Assembly (NCBI GenBank): GCA_002352125.1
Contig: DEHU01000247.1
Span: 1 to 12,780, forward strand
Direction of reading: 5' to 3'
From: Competibacteraceae bacterium UBA2792
Lineage (GTDB): Bacteria; Pseudomonadota; Gammaproteobacteria; Competibacterales; Competibacteraceae
DNA length: 12,780 nt
Each line of letters starts with the position of its first letter. The first letter of the stretch is position 1. Made by a program: the position numbers and the translations under genes. The notes under the pieces are model-generated. The model worked only from the letters and a program-made list of their open reading frames with translations. It ran no database searches and was not told where the DNA came from. This document shows, piece by piece, positions 1-6,890 of the stretch.

Positions 1-38
1 AACTTAATTTACGGAGTACTTAATAATGGGAGCTTTCA

Positions 39-968
39 ATGAAAATATTACATATCTGTTGGTTGTTGTTGGCGATTGTAATCGGTGGTTGTCAAGGCTC
101 TGATGGAGGTGGCGACCCAGTAAGCCACAATGACTCAGGTATCGCGCTGTATGGCTGGTATGCTCAAGATTACACCGCTAATAATAACGATTTGGCCGAG
201 CTAGCGCAGTATACCGATACCATTTTCGCCAGCGATCAAGATCAAGCGCGGATTGCCGTAGAGGCGGGATTTAAAAATGTCTTTTACCGCTACGAGCACT
301 ACCAAATCCTAGAGCGAATGACCGAAATCCCCACCGATCCAGAAACATTCCGCACCCATTACTTCCAAGCCTATCGGGAATTTCTGCAAGATCTCAGAAC
401 CACGCTCATCGACAAAGGTCTCTACCAGCGCATCGATTATTTTTTCATCGCCGATGAACCTGCCCTGCATCGAGACGTTTTTCTTGATCAAGCTTTTCTC
501 GATCAGTACGTTACCGAATTCGACAGAATATTCCCGGATAAGCAGAGCGCTATCGCCTTCGCCGAAGATCCGAATGGGGATGGCCGCGTAAGAGGACACC
601 ATCTCTATCCGCCTCCAACGCTCGATCTGCTGATTATGGACCCTTATTTCTGGACTAATGATCTTCCCTGCAATGCGGCTGAAATCAGGAATTATCTGTA
701 CGAAAACAATCAAAACTCGAATCTGAATTGGGCTTTCCAATTCGGCAAACCCGTCATGTTGGCAGGAGACGCAATGTTGCGACGGGATGAAACGCCCCGC
801 AAGTGTTACGTCGAAGAAACCTACCGCTTGGCCAGAGAAGACAAGCGAATCACTGGGTTGGTGTGGTTTATCTACGATGCAAGCTTTAATCAACAGGATG
901 GCTTATTGCGAGGAGCCAGCAACGATCCACAATTCATAGATTTCATCAGAAACCTGACGGCTCCTTAG
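39..968 (+). CDS. Putative lipoprotein of unknown function (possible TIM-barrel, glycosidase-like)
   Basis: The 309-aa product opens with a lipoprotein signal: Lys2, a hydrophobic stretch (about residues 4-16) and the lipobox-like IGGC ending at Cys18, so it is probably lipidated. Residue +2 is Gln, not Asp, which fits outer-membrane sorting. A Gly/Asp/Ser-rich linker (19-34) precedes a soluble domain. That domain has alternating short hydrophobic strands and acidic turns, such as DYFFIADEP (133-141), DLLIMDPYFW (196-205) and GLVWFIYD (273-280). The pattern recalls a beta/alpha barrel of the glycoside-hydrolase kind, with Glu140 as a possible catalytic acid, but no named family is recognised. 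The start is supported by GGGAG at 28-32, six bases before ATG. The gene stands alone, convergent with the transporter gene to its right. Its DNA is clearly AT-richer than the rest of the window, which suggests recent acquisition. The protein prediction is firm; the fold is a guess. Confidence 0.8.
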   Translation: MKILHICWLLLAIVIGGCQGSDGGGDPVSHNDSGIALYGWYAQDYTANNNDLAELAQYTDTIFASDQDQARIAVEAGFKNVFYRYEHYQILERMTEIPTDPETFRTHYFQAYREFLQDLRTTLIDKGLYQRIDYFFIADEPALHRDVFLDQAFLDQYVTEFDRIFPDKQSAIAFAEDPNGDGRVRGHHLYPPPTLDLLIMDPYFWTNDLPCNAAEIRNYLYENNQNSNLNWAFQFGKPVMLAGDAMLRRDETPRKCYVEETYRLAREDKRITGLVWFIYDASFNQQDGLLRGASNDPQFIDFIRNLTAP

Positions 969-989
969 CTGGCGGTTTGGACTGCCAGC
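968..989 (+). terminator. Hairpin directly after the lipoprotein gene
   Basis: A stem forms between GCTGGC (968-973) and GCCAGC (984-989). It extends inward by a G-T wobble and two more pairs to a TTGG loop. It begins at the last base of the stop codon. No T-run follows, so it is at best an imperfect terminator or an mRNA 3'-end stabiliser. Confidence 0.4.
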
Positions 990-1071
990 GCACAAGAGCA
1001 CGCAAAAGAGTTGGTCGCAAACCGCCAAAAAACCGGGCGACGGGCGATCATCGATCATTGTGGAGAAACGA

Positions 1072-1096
1072 CAAAGCCCCGCCGGGCGGGGCTTTG
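1072..1096 (-). terminator. Rho-independent terminator of the transporter operon
   Basis: CAAAGCCCCGCC (1072-1083) is the exact reverse complement of GGCGGGGCTTTG (1085-1096), giving an 11-bp GC-rich stem with a 3-nt loop. Read on the minus strand it is followed by TCGTTTCTCC, a weak T-rich tail. It lies about 38 nt past the stop of the MFS gene. It could also stop read-through from the convergent lipoprotein gene. Confidence 0.75.
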
Positions 1097-1133
1097 GAGA
1101 AGCGGGTAGCGATGCGAAAAGGGGAAGCTTAGA

Positions 1134-2477
1134 TCAAGCGACCTGATCCAGTGCCGGTTGCAAGGCGGCGGCTAGAGCGGCTTCTTCGGCCAGCCGAGCC
1201 AATTCGGCTTTGACTCTCGCCTGCACCATCTGGTTGATCAGATCCTTCACCAGCATCAACACCGCCGCGATCGCCAGCAGGGTGCCGGCTACACCGAAGG
1301 ACATGACGAAGTTACCGGTCGCGGCTTTCATCATTTCGGAAGCGCGACCCAGCACGAAGCCGCCCATGCCCCAAGCCGTCATCAGCAGGCCGTAGTTGAC
1401 GCCGAAATTCTTCAGACCCCAATTGTCCTTGGTGATCGCAGGGAACAAAGCCAGGTTGGTGCCGTAGTTGAAGCCGATGCCGGTGGCGATCAAGACGACC
1501 AGCAGGGCGCTGGAAGGCTGGGCACTGACGACCGGGATGGCGATGAACATCAACACCGCTTGGAACATCAGCATCAGCGACAACGTTAGGGTACGGCCGA
1601 TGCGGTCCGACAGGATACCGGCAACGATGCGGCCCGCCGCGTTGCCCACCGCCAGGATCGCAACCGCCAGAAAGGCCAATTCGCCCATGCTCTGCTTGGC
1701 CATGCCGGCGATGCTGCCGATGACCATCAAGCCGGCGCCAGCGCCGATGAAAAATACCGTCCAGAGCAGATAGAAGGCGCCGGATTTCAGCATGTTGGAG
1801 GGCGCAACATCCTTGATTTGAGCCGCGGGAGCGGTCTTGGCCGCCTGCGCCTTGGCGGCGTTACCACCGAACAAATAGCCAGCTGGAGGATTGGCCAATA
1901 ATTGGGAGAACAGGCTGACCACGAGGGCGAATGCTACCGCGAAGAACAGCATGGTCCATTGCAAGCCGCCCGTCTTCATCAAATAGGTGGCCAGCGGCGC
2001 GATATACACAGGGGCTAAGCCGAACCCCGATACCACGATGCCCGCAACCAGACCGGTTTTGGCCGGCGGGAACCATTTCAGGGCCGGCGGCGTGGCGGAA
2101 GAATAGCCAAAACCCAGTCCCGTTCCGACCAGTACGCCAAATCCCAACACCCACATCCAGTAGCTGGTGGTCATCGACAGCAGGAAGAAACCGGCTCCAA
2201 CCAGCAGGCCGCCGATCATAGCGGTGAAGCGTGGCCCGATGCGATCCTGGCACTTACCGGCTGGGATCATCGAAAAAGCGAACATCAAACAGCACAGCGC
2301 GTAGGGATCATTGATCGAAGCCAAATCCCATTGGAAACTGCCGACACCTCCTTGTTTGATCGAGTCGCTGATCGCACCCTTGAAAATACTCCAGGTATAT
2401 AAAACGCCTAGCGCCAGGTTGATGCCGGTTCCGGCCAGCACGACCGACCAGCCTTTGCTCTTGAGAGATAACGACAT
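1134..2477 (-). CDS. MFS transporter, oxalate/formate antiporter (OFA) family
   Basis: A 447-aa inner-membrane carrier with twelve predicted hydrophobic segments. The family signature is clear in TM1 (GINLALGVLYTWSIF, 18-32). MFS loop motifs lie between TM2-TM3 (GKCQDRIGPR, 74-83) and TM8-TM9 (GILSDRIGRT, 287-296). A long Ala/Lys-rich central loop spans about 203-230, and a charged, Ala-rich cytoplasmic tail runs from about 411. OFA members exchange or import small carboxylates (oxalate, formate, probably pyruvate). Here TM11 reads YGLLMTAWGMGG (362-373) with no Lys, whereas Oxalobacter OxlT carries an essential TM11 lysine, so oxalate may not be the substrate. The start is supported by AAGGAG eight bases before ATG; this site overlaps the TAA stop of the upstream Cys-rich HisKA gene, implying co-transcription and coupling. 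Family call is strong; substrate unknown. Confidence 0.9.
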   Translation of the reverse strand: MSLSLKSKGWSVVLAGTGINLALGVLYTWSIFKGAISDSIKQGGVGSFQWDLASINDPYALCCLMFAFSMIPAGKCQDRIGPRFTAMIGGLLVGAGFFLLSMTTSYWMWVLGFGVLVGTGLGFGYSSATPPALKWFPPAKTGLVAGIVVSGFGLAPVYIAPLATYLMKTGGLQWTMLFFAVAFALVVSLFSQLLANPPAGYLFGGNAAKAQAAKTAPAAQIKDVAPSNMLKSGAFYLLWTVFFIGAGAGLMVIGSIAGMAKQSMGELAFLAVAILAVGNAAGRIVAGILSDRIGRTLTLSLMLMFQAVLMFIAIPVVSAQPSSALLVVLIATGIGFNYGTNLALFPAITKDNWGLKNFGVNYGLLMTAWGMGGFVLGRASEMMKAATGNFVMSFGVAGTLLAIAAVLMLVKDLINQMVQARVKAELARLAEEAALAAALQPALDQVA

Positions 2478-2489
2478 GGGTAACTCTCC

Positions 2490-3032
2490 TTATGGTGTTG
2501 TAGTTGTTTCGACTTCGATGGTTAGATTAGGGGTACGATGGTGGCTATTGCCGCTTGTTTTTTTCGAAGCTGATGCCGGAGTACCGGGGCCCGTTTTACC
2601 GAACAGCATGTCCATCGCTCGGGCGAGGCGTACCGTCTCTTCCTGGATGATCTGAAGAAAACGGCGCTGGGCGTCTTGGTCATCGACGGGATGGTTGAGC
2701 AGTATCTCGGCGAACGAGCGAATACTGGTCAGCGGCGTCCGCATTTCATGGTTCAAGATCGTGATGACCTGGGGGTCGAATTGCAGCGGAAACAGCAATC
2801 CACCACTGGACATACGAGCTTGGCGGCCGTTTGCAGCGAGAGGGTTGGCCGGCTCGCCTCCGCTTTCGCGGAGGCGGCGGTCGCTCAATTCCTGATAGTT
2901 GGCGCAGTCCTCGTAGCGGGAGGTACAGTGCCGGACAATCACTTCCACATGATAGGGCGAAATATAGCCAGCTCCTACATCGCAGTGATCGATGCTCTGC
3001 CCATAAAAAGGGCAAACCTGCTGGCAATTCAT
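2490..3032 (-). CDS. Cys-rich orphan HisKA-domain protein (no ATPase domain)
   Basis: A 180-aa soluble protein. The N-terminus has five cysteines spaced C3-x3-C7-x9-C17-x18-C36-x6-C43, including the motif CPFYG, and could bind a metal, Fe-S cluster or heme, or act as a redox switch. A polar linker (about 48-85) leads to a typical HisKA dimerisation helix, ILNHEMRTPLTSIRSFAEIL (92-111), with phosphoacceptor His95. A second helix follows (123-143, QRRFLQIIQEETVRLARAMD). Where a HATPase_c domain should follow, the protein instead ends in a Ser/Thr/Pro-rich tail. It therefore cannot phosphorylate itself as a normal kinase and might be a phosphotransfer or dimerisation partner. The start at 3032 is chosen because AAGGAG lies ten bases upstream; an in-frame extension to 3203 exists but would run through the sigma-54 promoter and looks non-coding. 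It is first in an operon with the MFS gene. Confidence 0.85.
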   Translation of the reverse strand: MNCQQVCPFYGQSIDHCDVGAGYISPYHVEVIVRHCTSRYEDCANYQELSDRRLRESGGEPANPLAANGRQARMSSGGLLFPLQFDPQVITILNHEMRTPLTSIRSFAEILLNHPVDDQDAQRRFLQIIQEETVRLARAMDMLFGKTGPGTPASASKKTSGNSHHRTPNLTIEVETTTTP

Positions 3033-3073
3033 CTTCGCCCCGCTCCTTGTTGATTGGCTTGCGCCATACCTAG

Positions 3074-3089
3074 AGCAAGCTGTGTGCCA
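3074..3089 (-). promoter_or_regulatory. Sigma-54 (-24/-12) promoter of the HisKA-MFS operon
   Basis: The minus strand reads TGGCACACAGCTTGCT, matching the RpoN consensus TGGCAC-N5-TTGCW at every fixed position, with the invariant GG and GC exactly ten bases apart. Transcription would begin near 3063, leaving a leader of about 31 nt with AAGGAG properly placed before the ATG at 3032. An NtrC-type activator with an intact GAFTGA motif is encoded immediately upstream, which makes a chance match unlikely. Confidence 0.85.
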
Positions 3090-3128
3090 GCGTTTTTTGC
3101 GCAGGGTAAGATATAAAATAATATTGAA

Positions 3129-3141
3129 TATCAATAAATTA
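3129..3141 (+). promoter_or_regulatory. Candidate IHF binding site
   Basis: TATCAATAAATTA fits the IHF consensus WATCAANNNNTTR at every defined base and lies in an AT-rich block. It sits roughly 65-80 bp upstream of the predicted start site, between the sigma-54 promoter and the likely enhancer. That is where IHF bends DNA at many NtrC-type promoters. The sequence match is direct; binding is inferred. Confidence 0.55.
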
Positions 3142-3160
3142 GCTTGTGATATGGCATAGA

Positions 3161-3210
3161 GTTGGCAAAGGTTGGCTCGCGGTCGCGCGAAAGAAAAATC
3201 CATCGTTGGC
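3161..3210. promoter_or_regulatory. Candidate upstream activator sites (GTTGGC repeats)
   Basis: The hexamer GTTGGC occurs at 3161-3166, 3171-3176 and 3205-3210. The spacings of 10 and 34 bp are close to whole helical turns. They lie about 100-150 bp upstream of the predicted sigma-54 start, in the usual enhancer range. No clear dyad is seen, so assignment to the neighbouring response regulator is tentative. Confidence 0.3.
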
Positions 3211-3397
3211 CTGCATCCAGGATTGGGTGCGGTGCGGTCATCATTCGGTAATCAATATTTTCAATAAGTTGAGATTGATACGACGGCCGTAGAGGAATTT
3301 TCGCGATCTTGCGGCAGGATTCGCAGAAATGCCAAAAACCTTCTACGTCAATCGGCTATCGGGAGCGTTAGGCCAGGTTCACGGTATCGGGTCTTGC

Positions 3398-3412
3398 AAA
3401 AACCGGCCGGTT
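3398..3412 (-). terminator. Weak terminator candidate downstream of the response-regulator gene
   Basis: Read on the minus strand, the palindrome AACCGGCCGGTT (3412-3401) continues into further T residues, giving a short stem ending in GGTTTTTGC. The stem is small. A second hairpin without a T tail (GCTGGCG at 3437-3443 with CGCCAGC at 3449-3455) lies closer to the gene. Confidence 0.3.
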
Positions 3413-3509
3413 GGCGGTGCAGGCGGGTTCGCCGCTGCTGGCGCTCATCGCCAGCGAATCGGTCGCAGGGGAGGGATGTAAGCCTTGCTGCCAGCGAGGG
3501 AGCCGGGCC

Positions 3510-4874
3510 TTAACGCAACCCGTACTTCTTGATCTTGCGGTAAACGGTGGCGACGTTCATGCCCGACTGGTGAGCGACTTCCTCGATGTTGCCGCCGCTG
3601 ACCTGAAGCAACCGGCTCAGATAATCGCTTTCGAAGCGCGACAGCGCCAAAGCGTAATCGAATTCGCCGCCTTCGGGATCGGACACCGCGCTTTTTTCTG
3701 GAATATCGATCAGTTGGGCGACGACGTCGAACCCGATATAGTCGCTGCTATCGATGGCCATGGCGGCTTGAACCACGTTGCTGAGCTGGCGGATGTTGCC
3801 AGGCCAACCATATCCCACCATCGCTTCCATCGCCTCGCGGCTAAAACCCTTGACGTGAGTGCCGAACCGCTTGTTCTGTTCCTTGACGAAGTGGGCCACG
3901 AGCAAGGGCACGTCGGAACGGCGTTCCCGCAGCGGCGGGAGACGCAAATGGACCACGTTGAGGCGATAGTAAAGGTCTTCGCGGAAGGAACCGTTTTGCA
4001 CGGCCGTTTGCAAGTCGAGATTGGTGGCGGACAGGACCCGCACGTCCACCTTGATCGGCGTGGTATCTCCCACGCGATAAAATTCCTGCTCCTGCAAGAA
4101 TCGCAACAGGGTTTTCTGGACGTTCAGGGGTAGCGTGCCCACCTCGTCGAGAAACAGGGTGCCGCCGTCGGCGGTTTCGATCAGCCCCTTGTGATCGCGA
4201 TCCGCGCCGGTGAAAGCGCCCTTGCGATGGCCGAACAATTCGCTCTCCAGCAATGCTTCCGGTATGGCCCCGCAATTGATGGCGACGAATTTGCCTTCCT
4301 TGCGTTTGGAATAATGGCGTATCGCGCGAGCCACCAGTTCCTTGCCGGTGCCGGATTCCCCGCTGATTAGCACCGGGATATCGCGGATCGCCACTTTGCG
4401 CGCCGTTTCGAGAATGCCGAGAAGGTGGGAAGAATTGCCGACGATGGAGCCTTGCCAAGCCGCCAGCTCCTCCTTGAGTTCGCGGTTTTCCTTGATCAGC
4501 TCAGTTTGGCGCAGCGCGTTGCGAATTCGCGACAGCAACTCTTCCGGCTCGAACGGCTTGGTCAGCATGTCGTAGGCGCCGTTGCGCAGGGCTTGAATCG
4601 ACAGATCGACCGTGGCGTGGGCCGTGATCATGATCACCGGCACGGCGGTATCTCGCTGCTTGATCTTTTGCAGCACGTCGAGCCCATTGATCACCGGCAT
4701 CTTGATATCGGTGATCACCAGATCGTATTTGCCCGGCGCGAACCCCGCCATCGCTTCCACCGAACGGGTGTAGGCCGAAACAGCATAATCCCGGTCCGTC
4801 AGGATGGCCTCCACCATTCGGCAAACGGCCTCGTCGTCGTCCACCAGCAAAATGCGCTTGCGATCGACCGGCAT
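3510..4874 (-). CDS. NtrC-family sigma-54-dependent response regulator
   Basis: A 454-aa cytoplasmic transcription activator. The REC domain (about 6-122) has the acidic pocket DDD (12-14), phosphoacceptor Asp56, Thr84 and Lys106. The AAA+ domain (about 143-368) shows Walker A GESGTGKE (172-179), the sigma-54 contact loop GAFTGA (219-224), Walker B TLFLDE (239-244) and arginines in REDLYYRL (298-305). A Fis-type helix-turn-helix forms the C-terminus (GNIEEVAHQSGMNVATVYRK, 428-447). The usual WPGNVREL motif here reads WPGNIRQL (357-364), with Glu replaced by Gln. The start ATG at 4874 has GGGAG eight bases upstream and overlaps the kinase stop codon as TGATG, so the two are translationally coupled. 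Its likely target is the sigma-54 promoter just past its own end, driving the HisKA-MFS operon. Family assignment is very secure. Confidence 0.95.
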   Translation of the reverse strand: MPVDRKRILLVDDDEAVCRMVEAILTDRDYAVSAYTRSVEAMAGFAPGKYDLVITDIKMPVINGLDVLQKIKQRDTAVPVIMITAHATVDLSIQALRNGAYDMLTKPFEPEELLSRIRNALRQTELIKENRELKEELAAWQGSIVGNSSHLLGILETARKVAIRDIPVLISGESGTGKELVARAIRHYSKRKEGKFVAINCGAIPEALLESELFGHRKGAFTGADRDHKGLIETADGGTLFLDEVGTLPLNVQKTLLRFLQEQEFYRVGDTTPIKVDVRVLSATNLDLQTAVQNGSFREDLYYRLNVVHLRLPPLRERRSDVPLLVAHFVKEQNKRFGTHVKGFSREAMEAMVGYGWPGNIRQLSNVVQAAMAIDSSDYIGFDVVAQLIDIPEKSAVSDPEGGEFDYALALSRFESDYLSRLLQVSGGNIEEVAHQSGMNVATVYRKIKKYGLR

Positions 4875-6829
4875 CACGCGGACTCCCGTTCGACCGGCAG
4901 GCTCACCGTCACCGTGGTACCTCGACCGATTGCGCTGGCAACCTCGATTTTGCCGCCGTGTTGTTCCACGATGGTTTTGGTGATCGCCAGCCCCAGACCT
5001 GTACCGCGCGACTTGGTGGTGAAAAACGGCTCGAAAATTTTTGCCAGATTTTCCGGTGCAATACCGGAACCCGAATCCTGGAAAGTTATTTTCACCCAAC
5101 CCTTCTCGCCCGTCGCGGTCCCCACGGTTAGGTGGCCGCCTTCGGGCATGGCGGCACCGGCGTTGAGCATCAAGTTCATGGCGACTTGACGGATCTGATC
5201 GCCGTCCACCCAAAGTCGGGGCAATTGGGGCTCGAAAGCGGTATCGATGCCGACCGCGTCCATGTCGGTATGGTGGGCGGCAAAATCGATGATTTGCTCC
5301 AGCAGCGCGTTGAGATCGGTTTCCTCCAGCGTTGGCTTGGGCACTCGGGCGTAACTGAGCAGATCCTGCACGATCGTTTTGCAGCGCTTGCTTTCGCGCT
5401 TGATTTCCTGAATGAATTTGAAAGCGGGGTCGCCGGGGTCCATCTTGTTTTCCAAATGCGCGGCATAACCCAGAATGACGCCCAGAGGGTTATTGATTTC
5501 GTGCGCCACCCCAGAAGATAGAATTCCCAGAGAGGCCATCTTGTTTTGCTGGGCGAGGACGGTTTCCAATTCCTTGTTCTTGCGCAACACGCCGGTCATT
5601 TCGTTGAAATCCGCCGCCAGTTCGCCCAATTCGTCGCTGGATGTAACGGCGAGTTGGGTATCCAGCCGGCCCCGTTTGACTTCCCGCACCCCTTCGATCA
5701 GGCGCCGGATCGGGTCGGTCAGGAATTTCGAGGCAAAAAACACCAGAACCATCGCGAGTGCGCCGATCACGAACGTCAACGCGCCCATGCTGGATAGAAT
5801 GTGTCTCTCGATCTGATTGGCCGGTCCGTAAAATTCATCCTCGTTCGAGCCGACGGCCACGATCCAATCCCAAGGTGCGAAATACTGGTAGCGCACGATC
5901 TTCATGCGAGGGGCCGAGTCGGCTTTATTTTGCCAAAGGTAACGAATCCAACCGTTTTTGTGCTCGATCATTTCGCGAATGAAGTAGCGGCCATCCTGAT
6001 CTTTCTCGTCGTAGATGCGCTCTCCTTCTCGAAACGGATGGATGGTCAGTTCTCCGCGCGTGGTCATGGCATAAATGTAGCCAGTCGCGCCCACCGGCTT
6101 GTCCAGGATGTTTTTCTTGAGTTCTTCGAGAGCTTTTCTTTCGAACGCCACGTCTTCGTAAGTCTCTTCGAGATACCCTCCCGCCGCAATGATCCAATCC
6201 CAAGGTCGAAAATACATATACGCTACGACCTTGTTGCGAGAGCGGGTTTCGCCCAGCATCGGGTTGCGCCAAGGATAGACGATGTACAGCACTTCGCCGG
6301 GCTTGGCCGCGATAGCGCGTTCGCACATCTCTTGAATGAAGTGACGACCCTGCTCGTCTTGGGCATCGTAAATATTTTGACCCTCTTGGGCGATGTGAAT
6401 GGTGAGGTCGCCCTTCGAAGTCATGGCATAAAGGTAGCCTGTATCGCCTACTATAATATTTTTAAAAGCTTTTTTTGCCTCTGCTTGGGCTATTTCCAGG
6501 GTGTGTTGGCCGTTCTCTTTTTGCTCGTTCTGAACCACGGCCAGGTTGTAGGCGAACTGCGCCAAGGTGGCTAAATCTTTGTAGACGATCCGGCGTTTGT
6601 CTTCTTTGTATACCTCGAACTGCCGATGGTGAGCGCTCAACAAATCCAGAGTAAACTGGGCCATATGCTCCAGGTCGGCCTGGGTAGCCCGGGTAATTCC
6701 CAGATAGGCTTGCTGCTTGGATACGTAACCGACGATGACGCCCACACCGAGAATGGGCAACAGCACGAGCGGCAACACCACCGCCAGCAACTTTCCACGA
6801 ATTTTCAAGTCGCGCACGAAACGCAGCAT
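4874..6829 (-). CDS. Membrane sensor histidine kinase with tandem Cache domains (NtrB-like core)
   Basis: A 651-aa inner-membrane kinase, partner of the overlapping NtrC-type regulator. TM1 spans about 13-36. A periplasmic region of roughly 300 residues carries two related Cache-type modules, each with a GxTGYxYAMT strand (128-137 and 247-256) and a later YFxPWDWI segment (206-213 and 316-323). TM2 is about 344-368, followed by a HAMP domain (about 368-422). The HisKA box GVAHEINNPLG has His443. The ATPase domain shows the N box (NLMLNAGAAM, Asn556), G1 (DSGSGI, 585-590), F box (FEPFFTTK, 599-606) and G2 (GTGLGLAI, 609-616), so it should be active. Cache domains usually bind small molecules such as carboxylates or amino acids. 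The ATG at 6829 is preferred because it directly precedes the membrane segment and lies just downstream of a possible -10 box; no good Shine-Dalgarno is seen. A longer form to 6979 would add a non-coding-like Arg/Pro-rich extension. Confidence 0.93.
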   Translation of the reverse strand: MLRFVRDLKIRGKLLAVVLPLVLLPILGVGVIVGYVSKQQAYLGITRATQADLEHMAQFTLDLLSAHHRQFEVYKEDKRRIVYKDLATLAQFAYNLAVVQNEQKENGQHTLEIAQAEAKKAFKNIIVGDTGYLYAMTSKGDLTIHIAQEGQNIYDAQDEQGRHFIQEMCERAIAAKPGEVLYIVYPWRNPMLGETRSRNKVVAYMYFRPWDWIIAAGGYLEETYEDVAFERKALEELKKNILDKPVGATGYIYAMTTRGELTIHPFREGERIYDEKDQDGRYFIREMIEHKNGWIRYLWQNKADSAPRMKIVRYQYFAPWDWIVAVGSNEDEFYGPANQIERHILSSMGALTFVIGALAMVLVFFASKFLTDPIRRLIEGVREVKRGRLDTQLAVTSSDELGELAADFNEMTGVLRKNKELETVLAQQNKMASLGILSSGVAHEINNPLGVILGYAAHLENKMDPGDPAFKFIQEIKRESKRCKTIVQDLLSYARVPKPTLEETDLNALLEQIIDFAAHHTDMDAVGIDTAFEPQLPRLWVDGDQIRQVAMNLMLNAGAAMPEGGHLTVGTATGEKGWVKITFQDSGSGIAPENLAKIFEPFFTTKSRGTGLGLAITKTIVEQHGGKIEVASAIGRGTTVTVSLPVERESA

Positions 6830-6861
6830 GATCGCGTCACACGATGGGCCATGGTTTTTGT

Positions 6862-6867
6862 AGTATA
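6862..6867 (-). promoter_or_regulatory. Possible -10 box of the kinase-regulator operon
   Basis: The minus strand reads TATACT inside an AT-rich run (CTATATATACTACAAAAACC). A start near 6855 would give a leader of about 26 nt before the ATG at 6829. No good -35 hexamer is found 16-18 bases upstream, so the promoter would be weak or activator-dependent. Confidence 0.35.
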
Positions 6868-6890
6868 TATAGGTCTTCCGGGCGAGCCGT

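Larger units (their letters stand above)
3033..3509. other. Regulatory intergenic region between the response-regulator gene and the HisKA-MFS operon
   Basis: This 477-nt stretch has no convincing gene on either strand. From the operon side outward it holds the ribosome binding site, a sigma-54 promoter (3074-3089), an AT-rich block with an IHF-like site (3129-3141), three GTTGGC hexamers (3161-3210), a second AT-rich patch (3251-3280) and weak hairpins close to the end of the response-regulator gene. Its organisation is that of a typical enhancer-dependent promoter. Confidence 0.75.

Noticed and set aside
3122..3136. FNR-like dyad TATTGAATATCAATA
   Set aside because: The half-sites are separated by three bases instead of the four in TTGAT-N4-ATCAA; the overlapping IHF-type match fits the context better.
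3033..3203. In-frame N-terminal extension of the HisKA protein
   Set aside because: It would translate the sigma-54 promoter and AT-rich IHF region, has no ribosome site, and AAGGAG points to the ATG at 3032.
3411..4133. Plus-strand open frame of 240 codons opposite the response-regulator gene
   Set aside because: It is a shadow of a strongly supported NtrC-family gene; the product is His/Asp/Ala-rich with no family features.
4425..5189. Plus-strand open frame opposite the kinase-regulator junction
   Set aside because: Antisense to two well-supported genes; composition is typical of chance frames in GC-rich DNA.
5801..6574. Plus-strand open frame of 257 codons opposite the sensor region of the kinase
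   Set aside because: It mirrors the tandem Cache coding sequence and has no independent support.
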